64,000 nt of DNA from Rebecca billardiae RCC1528 (taxonomy: Eukaryota; Haptophyta). Below are positions 50,349-58,852 of this stretch, piece after piece. The notes under the pieces were generated by a model, which did not search any database, was not told where the DNA came from, and saw nothing but the letters and a program-made list of their open reading frames with translations. Location: positions 558,001 through 622,000 of the forward strand of contig OZ251228.1 of the NCBI GenBank assembly GCA_965240325.2. Direction: 5' to 3'. Position 1 is the first letter of the stretch; each line of letters begins with the position of its first letter. The position numbers and the translations under genes were made by a program.

Positions 50349-51638
50349 TCAGTTCGCCTCCTTAGCGGCGAGCCTCTTTAGGCTGCTGCGCACGTGCTCG
50401 AACGCCTCGTCCACGCTGTCCGTGATGAAGAGCTGCTGCACGTCGCGCTGCGAGATCGTGCCGAACTGCTCAAGCGCCTGCAGCGGCGCGGTGGCGGTGG
50501 CGCGGCGGCGCGAGGGACGTCTGAGCGCGCGCCCGAGCGGCGCGTTGCAGCGCCGGCCGGCGAACGCGCGGCGGGTGCGTGCGGCGCGGCGCGCGCACCT
50601 CAAAGTTGATCACTGTCCGCCAGTACTTCTCGCCGAGGAGCACGACCGGCACGTCCAGCTTCACCTTGTTCGTCTGTTTGAGCGTGAGCACCTCGAAGAG
50701 CTCGTCGAGCGTGCCGTAGCCGCCGGGCGTGCACACGAGGCCGAGGCACGGGTAGACCATCCAAAACTTGCGCGTGAAGAAGTAGTGGTACTCGAAGGCG
50801 AGCTCCTCCGTGACGTACTTGTTGAGCCCCGGCTCGAAGGGCAGCGAGATCCCCATCCCAATCGACCGGCCGCCGGGCACCAGCGCCGCGCCCTTGTTCG
50901 CCGCCTCCATCAGCCCGGGCCCGCCCCCGGTCGAGATGACGAGTGGCGCGCGCGAGCCAATGTTGAACGGCAGGTGCTTGCTCGCGGGGTCGACGAGGTC
51001 GCCGCTGTCGATGGACTCGTGCACGATGGTCTTGACGAGCGCGAACGCCTCGCCCGTCTGCGCCCACTCCGTCACGCGCTTCGCCAGCTCCGTCGTCTTG
51101 TCCATATACTCACATACCCACGCGAGCTTCTTGTGCCGCTCGAGGTTCGCCTCGACCGGCTTGCGCGCGTCGGGCGTTTTGGCGGCCTTGAGCTCGGCCT
51201 GGAGCTGCGCGGTCTTCTTGTCGTAGTCCTCCTTGCTCGAGCACCGCGCCGAGCCGAAGAACAGGATCGTCCCGCTGATCCCGTTCTCGCGCAGCCGTGA
51301 CTGCGTGTCCTGATACTCGCACAGGATGCGGATTGGGCGCGCGTCGCGGCTGTTGAGGAAGGCCTCAGACTTGTACGCCTTGATCGTCGGCGTCCATTCG
51401 CGCTCGGCCGAGCTCCCATTCGGCTTCTCCGGCTCGCTCGCGGCCTGCCGCGCGGCGGGATGGGAGGCGCGCGCGCGGCGCACAAATAAGAAGACTGCAC
51501 GCCCACAGCGCGTGCCACGCGCGCTCGGCGCGCACGCGCTCGTGGACGAGCCCCACGGGCGGCGTGGTAGGCTCTGTGAGGGCAGACGAGCCCACGTGCT
51601 CGGCGGCGCCCCACCCGCACCTTGCGCTTCTGCGGCAT
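50349..51638 (-). CDS. LOG-family (lysine decarboxylase-like) nucleotide phosphoribohydrolase
   Basis: Members cleave nucleoside monophosphates to base and ribose 5-phosphate; plant LOG enzymes make active cytokinins. The exons (minus strand) are 51638-51621, 51444-50599 and 50477-50349, giving 330 aa. The core motifs are ILFFGSARC, ISTGGGPGLMEAANKGA and CTPGGYGTLDELFEVLT (the PGGxGTxxE motif with the catalytic Glu). The size and the long helical N-terminal half (about 130 residues before the GGG loop) fit the larger type II LOG/PpnN-like proteins rather than 215-aa plant LOGs. Exon 1 encodes only MPQKRK and is my inference from a GTGCGG donor and frame agreement. The second intron (121 bp) is well supported. 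Cytokinin activation in this alga would be speculation. Confidence 0.85.
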
Positions 51639-52079
51639 GCTGGACGGCGGGCTTGCGGGGTGTCGGCGCGGTGGGCGGGTCGGCTCACTGTCGGGCTCGC
51701 TCGGTGCGGATGCGCTTTGACGTGGGCAATCGAAATCGTGCGCGCTGTCCCAGCTGTCCCGCTTCGCGAGTTTGCGCGCGGGGGTGGACGTCAGTTCACG
51801 TCGCCGCTCACCGTTGACTGTTGAGCGCGACCCGGACTCGACGCTCGCAGCGCCGCAGCGCGCGACAAAAGCACGCCAGCCGGACAATTGATGAATGCGG
51901 CCGTAAAAGTGGCGCTCGAGTCAGCTCAAGCTGGCGTCAAGAGTTCTCTAAGTCTAGACTCTAGAGAGCTCTCCAGACGAGATTCGTCGACAGTCAGCCG
52001 AAGCGCAGGCTCTGGCACGAGCCCACGACCACGCAGAGCAGTGGCCGCAGGAGCTCCTGATCGAGTGACGCGCCGAGCC
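51639..52079. other. intergenic between two minus-strand genes
   Basis: The 5' flank of the LOG gene and the 3' flank of the propeller gene. A TCTAGAC/TCTAGAG-rich patch lies near 51945-51970. No gene was recognised. Confidence 0.5.
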
Positions 52080-54257
52080 CTACCTCCCGCCGACGCCGCG
52101 GCGGTGGCGCGCGCGCCGCGCACCCGTCACCGCGCACGCGAGGGCGCCGACGACTAGCAGCGACAGCACAAGTAGCAGCCGCTGCCCGATCTGAATCACC
52201 ACGATGCCGGGCAGCCGCTCCGAGTCCATGCTCACGCTGACCAGGCCCGCGCCCGCCACCGCCGCGGCGCCGAGCGGCTCGAGCACCGGCCCCGGCGGCT
52301 GCGCGGAGCCGTTGTGCGCGCCACGCGGCGCCGTGAGCTCGACAGGCTCCGCAGCTGCGGCCGCTAAGCCGGGCGCCGCCGCCGAGTGCTGCGCGCCCTC
52401 CTCCCGCGCGGCGCTCAGCCGCGCGTCGCGCGCGCGGATCTGGCGCTCACGCGCCGCCTTGGCGCGCGCCCGCGCCAGCGCGTTCGCCGCGCGCGCGCGC
52501 GACGCAGCCGCCTTCGCAGCCCCTACAAGGGAGGTGCCGGCGGAGTCGCCCAGCGCGCCCGCCGCGGCCGGCTCGGTTGGCGCCGGCTGGGCCCGCGCCT
52601 CGGCGTCCGCCGCGCGCGCGCGCGACGCAGCCGCCCTCGCAGCCCCTACAAGGGAGGTGCCGGCGGAGTCGCCCCGCGCGCCCGTCGGCCGCGCGCCGGG
52701 CACACGCTCGGCGGCCGGCTGCGCCGACGCCGGCTCGGCCGGCGGCAGACGTCCGCTCGGCTCGCGCGCCGGCGCGGGCCGCGCCGCCACTGGCACGAGC
52801 CCGGCCGCTGGCACGCCTTCGCAGCCGGGCAGGCTGCGGCGCGCCTCGTCCGTGATGCGGCGGAGCCCCTCAAGGTCGAAGGTGTGCCGCACGATCCGCG
52901 ACGCGTTGCGCGAGAACTTGGAGATCCCGGGCACGTCGCGGTGCAGGAAGAAGTGAACCTCCTTCTTCTGGCTCGGATGATGCTGACCATGATTCCGGAG
53001 TAGAAGCGGAGTACCCGGCTGCGGCTCCTCGGCCGCCGCCTCCGCCACCACAAACCCGTCTACTGGGTGGTCAAACGTGCGGCCCGCGGCGGGCGTCGAG
53101 TTGAGGAGGCGCGTGAGCGCGCCGAAGTGGACGCCGTCGCACGAGGGCGCGATCGCGACCATCGCGTCGCCGTTGCTGTTCCCCTCGCGCGCGCCGCGCC
53201 TGCCCATGTTCACGGGGAACATGCCGAGCAGCATGTGCGCGGGCAGCAGCGGGTGCGGCTTCACCGCGGCAAAGTAGATGTTTCCCGGACCTTTCCAGTC
53301 GTACCCGTCGATGTGGATGAGCTCGAAGGGGCCGTACGGGCCGGCGGGGTCGTCGCGCTCGGAGCGGACCACCTGCACGTACCGCCCGCCCATCACCTTG
53401 GTGTTCGACCGCGCGTACACGAGGTATCGACCCTTGAAGTGCGCGATCGACATTTTGCCGTCGAATCCGCATGTGCCCGGCCGGCCGTACACGACCGTGC
53501 GGTCCATCAGGTCGTAGCAGCCGGTGTGGTTGCCGTCGAAGATGGCGGGCGGGGAGCCGACCATCCGGCTCGGGTCCCACGGCATCCAGCGCGCCGTGAG
53601 CACCTCCTCGAGCGAGGACGCGCGCAGCAGGTTGATGCCGTCGCGGCCGCGCGCGTGCGGCCGCTTGGCGCGCGCCGAGCGCAAGTCGCGCACAAAGTAC
53701 TGCCCGCCGACGCCGAGCATCTCCGAGGCGCCGCGTGCGTCGCGGCGGACGAGGAGCACGTCCATGTTGTGGCTGAGCACCGTGTCGTTCACGATCGGCG
53801 GGCGCAGCAGCCGCAGCTCGTCCGAGCGCGGCTCGGGCAGCGCAAAGATGTACATGCGGAACCGGGGCACGCGGTCGCCCGAGCGCGCGACGAAGAGGAG
53901 GCGGCCGTCGAGCGGCGTGCCGTCGGTGGCGCGGGGCCGCGTACTGCCGAGCCAGCCCTCGTGCCCCGCCGTGTCCACCGCCGCGAAGTACCGCAGCTCC
54001 GGCTTGAACGTGAACGACGCGCTCGGTGCGCGCCTCAAGAAGCGCATCAGCGGCAGCGCGCGCGCCGTGCCGGGGCGGACGAGCTCCGGGTTGATGCGCT
54101 CGTCGTGGTCGATCGCGAGCATCGCCTCGCGGTCAGCAGCGACCTCCCGCGCGTGCACCACGCTCCCCGCGCGCTGCTGCGCGCCGCTCATCGTGCGGCG
54201 CGCCCAGGATCCCCGCGCTCCGCCGCGCGCTCCTGCTGCAAGCCACGGCTTGAACAT
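52080..54257 (-). CDS. membrane-anchored five-bladed-propeller, glycosidase-like protein
   Basis: 725 aa, no intron. The N-terminal two thirds have repeated beta-strand motifs typical of the arabinanase/levansucrase/invertase propeller fold: ELRYFAAVDTAGHEGWLGS, NMDVLLVRRDARG, GRYLVYARSNTKVMGGRYVQ, DDPAGPYGPFELIHIDGYD and KKEVHFFLHRD. The catalytic acids cannot be assigned by eye. A long Ala/Arg/Pro-rich stalk (residues about 480-680) contains a duplicated block, GDSAGTSLVGAARAAASRAR. Near the C-terminus a membrane span (IGQRLLLVLSLLVVGALACAV) and a basic tail anchor it. There is no clear signal peptide at the ATG at 54257; a second ATG is at 54191. It may act on extracellular glycans. Only 65 bp separate its start from that of the ABC transporter. 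Confidence 0.6.
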   Translation of the reverse strand: MFKPWLAAGARGGARGSWARRTMSGAQQRAGSVVHAREVAADREAMLAIDHDERINPELVRPGTARALPLMRFLRRAPSASFTFKPELRYFAAVDTAGHEGWLGSTRPRATDGTPLDGRLLFVARSGDRVPRFRMYIFALPEPRSDELRLLRPPIVNDTVLSHNMDVLLVRRDARGASEMLGVGGQYFVRDLRSARAKRPHARGRDGINLLRASSLEEVLTARWMPWDPSRMVGSPPAIFDGNHTGCYDLMDRTVVYGRPGTCGFDGKMSIAHFKGRYLVYARSNTKVMGGRYVQVVRSERDDPAGPYGPFELIHIDGYDWKGPGNIYFAAVKPHPLLPAHMLLGMFPVNMGRRGAREGNSNGDAMVAIAPSCDGVHFGALTRLLNSTPAAGRTFDHPVDGFVVAEAAAEEPQPGTPLLLRNHGQHHPSQKKEVHFFLHRDVPGISKFSRNASRIVRHTFDLEGLRRITDEARRSLPGCEGVPAAGLVPVAARPAPAREPSGRLPPAEPASAQPAAERVPGARPTGARGDSAGTSLVGAARAAASRARAADAEARAQPAPTEPAAAGALGDSAGTSLVGAAKAAASRARAANALARARAKAARERQIRARDARLSAAREEGAQHSAAAPGLAAAAAEPVELTAPRGAHNGSAQPPGPVLEPLGAAAVAGAGLVSVSMDSERLPGIVVIQIGQRLLLVLSLLVVGALACAVTGARRARHRRGVGGR

Positions 54258-54322
54258 GCGTGATCAAGCGCAGGACCGTTCTCCGACTCGGAGTCCGACG
54301 GGCGGCCACGGCATCACCCGGG

Positions 54323-56692
54323 ATGCGCCGGCGCGCGACGATCGCCGTGCTCCATGCGCTACTCGCCGTCCTCGCGAGCGGACGGCCCACGGCCCGCGTG
54401 CCGCAGCGCGCCCTGCGGTTGCCGAGTGAGCGATCGCACACGCCCACGCTCTCGTGCGCCCAGCTGGTCGCCCGCCGCCACGCCGCGCGCGTGCGCGGCG
54501 GCGTGCGCGCGAGCGACGCAGCCGATGGCGCCGCGCGGCCGCGCGGCCGCGCGCGCGCGCTGGGGGAGCTGCTGGCGACGCACGCATGGGCGACGCAGGG
54601 GTGGACGAGGCGCGCCGCACTCCTCGCCTCCTTCGTGCTGATGGGCGCGTCCAAGCTGCTCGGCGTGCGCTCCACGTTTGCGCTCGCGCGCGCGATGGAG
54701 GCCGCAGGCCGTCTGCCCTCGGCCGCGGGCGCGGCGGCCGCGGCGGCGGCGTGGTCGGCGGCCGCGCGCGGCTTCGTCGCGTACGTGGCGTACCGTGTGC
54801 TCACCGCCGCGTGCGTCGAGCTCAAGCGCGCCTCCTTCGCGCCCGTCGCGCACGAGGCGACGCGCTCGTGCGCGCGCGTCGCGTTCTCGCGTGCGTTCGC
54901 CATGGATGCGCAGTGGCACGCGCTCCGGCCGGCGGGGGCGCTCGATCGCGAGTTCCACCGCGGCGCGCGGGGGCTGCAGACGCTGCTCAACGCGGTCACC
55001 TTCAACCTCGCGCCCACCCTCTTCGAGGCGGCCGTCGTGCTCACCGTCCTCGCGCGCTCGTTCGGGCGGCGCGTGGCGGCGCTGGCCGCGCTGATGCTCT
55101 CGGCTTCCATCGTGCTCGGCGTCGTGGTGAACGAGGCGCGGCGGGTGGTGCACGGCGCGGCGAACGCGCACGACTCGCGCCTCTCCGCCCGCTTCGTCGA
55201 GTCCATGCGGCTGCACGAGCACGCCAAGCTCATCGGCGCCGAGGCCGCGCAGGCGCGCGCGTACGATGCAGGAATGGCGCGCCTCGTGCGGTTGCGCGTG
55301 CGGCTTGCGCGCTCGCTTGCGGCGCTCAACGTTGCGCAGCGCGGGCTGTTCGGCGCGGGGCTGGCGCTGATCCTGCTCCTCGGCCTCGCCGACGTGCGCG
55401 CCGGACGGCTCGCCCCCGCGCAGCTCATCGTGCTCAACGGGCTGCTCCGCCAGCTCTCGGCGCCGGTGCAGCAGCTCGGTGCATCATACACGGCCGCGCG
55501 GCAGGCGTGCGTCGACCTGTCGCCTCTGCTCGAGCTGACAGGCTGCGGCGGCGCGGAGGGGGAGGCGGCGTGCGGCGCGGCAGCGCGGGCCGAGGGCGGG
55601 CTCGCACAGCTGCCGCCGCTGCCGCACGGCCATCTCGTCTTCGCCAACGTCACCGTGCTCGCGCCCGAACCCGTGCCGGCCGCGGCCGCCGCGCCGGCCT
55701 CGGGCGTGGCGCCGGCCGCGGCGACGACCAGTGCCCTCCCCTCCGCCTCGCCGCCGCCGCGCACGCGGCTGCTCTCAGGTCTCTCCTTCGAGGCCCGGCG
55801 CGGCGAGCTCGTCGCGCTCGTCGGGCCGTCGGGCGCGGGCAAGACGACGGCGGTGCGGGCGCTCGCGCGGCTCACCGCCGTGCACTCGGGCGCGATCTGC
55901 CTCGACGGGCACTCCGTGGCGGCGCGGAGTGCGGCGAGCGTGCGCGCGGCCCTCGCCGTCGTGCCGCAGGACGCCATGTCAGGCGGCGCGCTGCTCGGCG
56001 CCGAGCTCGGCGGCGTCAGCGCCGCGGACGGGGCCGTCCAGCCTGCCCTCGCAGGCACCGCCACCCGGACTGCCCCGGCTGAATCCCCGGACGGCGCCTC
56101 CGAACGGCGGGCGCTCTTCGAGGCGGCCATCCGGTACGGCGCCCCGAACGCGACGTCTGAGGGCGTGCGCCGCGCGCTCGCGGCCGTCGGTCTGGACGAC
56201 GCGCGACACGCGCCGCACGCGCGCGCGCTCGCGGCCGAGCGCGCCGACGCCGACGCCGACGCAGACGCCGACGCGGAGCGCGGCGCGCGCGTGCTGCCTC
56301 GATTCTCCGGTGGGGAGCTGCAGCGGCTTGCGATCGCACGCGCGCTCGCGCGCGCCGCGCCGCTGATCGTCTGCGACGAGCCCACCGCCCACCTCGACGC
56401 GCTGGCGGGCGCGCGCGTCATGCGCGCCCTGCGCGACGAGGCGGACGCGGGGCGCACGGTGATCGTCGTCGCTCACGACCTGCGCTCGGTGGGGGGCGCG
56501 GACCGCGTCGTCGTGATGCAGGCGGGCGCGTGCGTCGAGCACGGGCGGCCCGCCGAGCTCCGCTCCGCCGGCGGCCTCTTCGCCAAGATGTGGGCGGCGC
56601 AGGCCGCGGCAGCGCCAGCAGGCGGCGGCGCGGAGCGCCCGGCACGCTCGCACTCCGCGGCGGAGGCGCTGCCAGAGGGCGAGAGCGCTTGA
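54323..56692 (+). CDS. ABC half-transporter, ATM/HMT-like (ABCB type)
   Basis: 789 aa from the ATG at 54323, no intron. An N-terminal leader (TIAVLHALLAVLASGRPTA, then a basic Ser/Ala region) suggests targeting to an endomembrane or organelle. The membrane domain (about residues 95-400) includes RGLQTLLNAVTFNLAPTLFE, the segment characteristic of ATM1/ABCB7 and HMT proteins. The ATPase domain has VGPSGAGKTT (Walker A, about residue 501), VVPQDAMSG (Q-loop), FSGGELQRLAIARAL (signature, Phe replacing Leu), IVCDEPTAHLD (Walker B) and VVAHDL (H-loop). Two Ala/Pro-rich inserts interrupt the ATPase domain, one of them (near 56240-56280) a DADADADAD-like tract. Close relatives export glutathione-linked sulfur compounds or heavy-metal conjugates; the cargo here is inferred only. 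Confidence 0.83.
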   Translation: MRRRATIAVLHALLAVLASGRPTARVPQRALRLPSERSHTPTLSCAQLVARRHAARVRGGVRASDAADGAARPRGRARALGELLATHAWATQGWTRRAALLASFVLMGASKLLGVRSTFALARAMEAAGRLPSAAGAAAAAAAWSAAARGFVAYVAYRVLTAACVELKRASFAPVAHEATRSCARVAFSRAFAMDAQWHALRPAGALDREFHRGARGLQTLLNAVTFNLAPTLFEAAVVLTVLARSFGRRVAALAALMLSASIVLGVVVNEARRVVHGAANAHDSRLSARFVESMRLHEHAKLIGAEAAQARAYDAGMARLVRLRVRLARSLAALNVAQRGLFGAGLALILLLGLADVRAGRLAPAQLIVLNGLLRQLSAPVQQLGASYTAARQACVDLSPLLELTGCGGAEGEAACGAAARAEGGLAQLPPLPHGHLVFANVTVLAPEPVPAAAAAPASGVAPAAATTSALPSASPPPRTRLLSGLSFEARRGELVALVGPSGAGKTTAVRALARLTAVHSGAICLDGHSVAARSAASVRAALAVVPQDAMSGGALLGAELGGVSAADGAVQPALAGTATRTAPAESPDGASERRALFEAAIRYGAPNATSEGVRRALAAVGLDDARHAPHARALAAERADADADADADAERGARVLPRFSGGELQRLAIARALARAAPLIVCDEPTAHLDALAGARVMRALRDEADAGRTVIVVAHDLRSVGGADRVVVMQAGACVEHGRPAELRSAGGLFAKMWAAQAAAAPAGGGAERPARSHSAAEALPEGESA

Positions 56693-57308
56693 CAGTTGAG
56701 GCTTCAAGGCTTGACTATGACAACGACGTCGCTGGGCCCTCGCGCTGAGACTGCTGCCGCGGCGCAGTAGAGTGCCGGGGCGGGGCCCGCCATCTCTGGA
56801 GTTGCCCGCCCCAGCCTCGCGGCGGAGCCGCGTGAGATTATTTTGACGCAACAAGACGATCGCGAGATTGATGCCGTGAGTTCCACTTCCATATTGGACA
56901 AGAATTCACGCAGTGATGATGATGCGATGATATATCACTTATATTCACTTTATTCGCTTTCGGCGTTTACTTGCCGAATCACACCAAGATGATTACTAGG
57001 CGTGGGTTGCGAGCGTGACGCCGTGGACACTCGCAGTTCGCGGAAACCTCACCTGTAAAGCAGGGCGGCCAGCAGCAAGCTTTTCCGCCGCCATGAGCTG
57101 GGCGAAGAGGGATCGCCGCGCGTCGCACGAAGCGCACCTTCTGATGCGCGAGCAGGCGAAGCTAGAGAGCCAGGAAAACGCGGCCCACTGGCCCGCGCTG
57201 AGTGAGCACACATGGATGCTCGCACACAAAAGTGCGTGTTCTTTGTTCGCGCGCGCGCGCGTGCGCGTTCGCAGCGGCCGGCGCTTGACAAACGAGGTGG
57301 CGGGCAAC
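56693..57308. other. intergenic or untranslated 5' region of the hemerythrin-like gene
   Basis: The left part is AT-rich. The right part (57090-57230) holds an open frame (MSWAKRDRRASHEAHLL) that ends near a GTGAGC donor. It could be an upstream exon of the hemerythrin-like gene, but I could not join it in frame, so the model below starts at 57309. Confidence 0.45.
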
Positions 57309-58331
57309 ATGGCCCACTGCCTGCGGAGCGCCGGCCGTGAGTGCAGGAGCCGGCAGGGCTCGTCAGAGCGCGTTCTGCGGGTGCGTGCGGCACAGTGGTC
57401 GGCCTACGCTGACGCGCCGAACTGCGCGCGCGCGCGTGGCTCGCTGGCCGCCCAGGTATCGCCGCCGATCTGGAGGACACGTCGATCGTACTCGAACGGC
57501 TATCCGCCGCCGAGTACATCGAGGACTGGGAGATCCTCGCCATCAAGAAGTGGTGGAGGCGCGTGACAGAGAACGTGGTCCTGCACGTGAGCGCCTCGTG
57601 CGCGCGCGGGGCGCGTGCGCGCCGCTGCACAGCCGTCTGACGCCGCCGTCCGCGCCGACGCCCGCCCGCCACAGCACCGGCAAGAGGAGGACCTCGTCTT
57701 CCCCAAGCTGAAGGAGCGCATCGACTTCCCGCCCAAGGTCTCGGCCGACCACAAGGAGCTGCTCAAGCTGATGGCGCACGCGGCGACCACCTTCGAGGGG
57801 CTGGGCTCGAGCACGGGGGCGGACGAGTGCCTGGCCGTGGTGGACGAGATCGAGCAGCTGATGCTGCCGCACATGCACGAGGAGGAGGTGACCGTGCTGC
57901 CGGGGATGATGCAAAAGTGCGCGCCCGCGCCCGCCGCTCGCACCCCGCGGCTCCGCTCTCACTCGCGCGCGTGCGCGCGCCGCGGCAGGTTCCTCCCTGC
58001 GGAGATTGTCAAGATCGAGCGCGAGATGGGCAAGGAGTTCGACTGGTTCGACATGCCGCACTTCTACCGGCCGTTCGGCACGGACATCGAGAAGAAGCGG
58101 CAGCACGCCAACCGCTCGTTCGGCAAGCCCGGCTTCGTCTTCGACTATTTCATCGCCAAGGACTTTGAGCGCTATGACGTCGAGTTTGGCTCGCTGATCG
58201 ACGAGCTCAAGGACCCGGGGCGGAAGGAGTTCAACGAGGAGCAGCGCAGCATGTACTACGCCAGGCGGCGCCAGAGCGCCATGTGCGTGCCCGGGCACGC
58301 GACCGTGAACCCCGCGCACCAGGAGCACTAG
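57309..58331 (+). CDS. hemerythrin-like (HHE) domain protein
   Basis: Hemerythrin-like proteins bind a di-iron centre in a four-helix bundle and can sense or carry oxygen, or handle iron. The exons are 57309-57336, 57456-57586, 57675-57916 and 57989-58331, giving 247 aa. The helices are IEDWEILAIKKWWRRVTENV with VLHH at a splice joint, followed directly by EEDLVFPKLKERI; ADHKELLKLMAH; and LMLPHMHEEEVTVLPGMM. These supply the His/Glu ligands in the usual order. The C-terminal part (EFDWFDMPHFYRPFG) is conserved-looking but outside the bundle. All splice joints restore the frame. The last intron (72 bp) is stop-free and divisible by three. The first exon is tiny and an upstream start is possible. 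There is no targeting signal in this model. Confidence 0.78.
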
Positions 58332-58852
58332 GCGGTGGCTGCGACCACGCGGTCCCCGCGTCGGCGCGTCGACCGGTGGTAACACCGGTGGCGGTGCATG
58401 GTGCGTCGAGCGCGCCGAGTCTCGGACAGTACCGAGTACGACGGCTCAAGTGTATGTAGGCCGCGGTGACAGCGCGGCTACTGAGCGCCACCGCCACGCC
58501 GGGTCCCGCCGGGCCTGAGCCGCATGCAGTCATGCAGTCTATGCAGGCTCCACGCCTCAGACCCGGCGTCGTCAGTCCCGCATCGGACCCGCAGTGGCCC
58601 GCGCGGGTCCCGGCGGGCTGCGGGCACTCTTCCGACGGCCGTGCCAGTTACTATAGTTAGTAACCCGATTAGTGAATAATATTACGGCGCGTAGTCCCGC
58701 GGGCGCTAGACTACGGCTGCTTATAGTGCTTATAATTATTATAATATATATATATATTATTAGCTCGCTAGTACCGAGTCCGATCGAGAATATATATATA
58801 TATATATATATATATTCGTAGTGTTATTTATTATTTATGATGATGATATTGA
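58332..58852. other. intergenic, ends in long TA/ATT tracts
   Basis: The right third consists of (TA)n (about 58742-58762 and 58790-58813) and ATT repeats. No gene was recognised. Confidence 0.6.

Noticed and set aside
50349-51638. True lysine decarboxylase
   Set aside because: The PGGxGTxxE and GGGPGLMEA motifs define the LOG family. The old database name lysine decarboxylase-like does not describe the activity.
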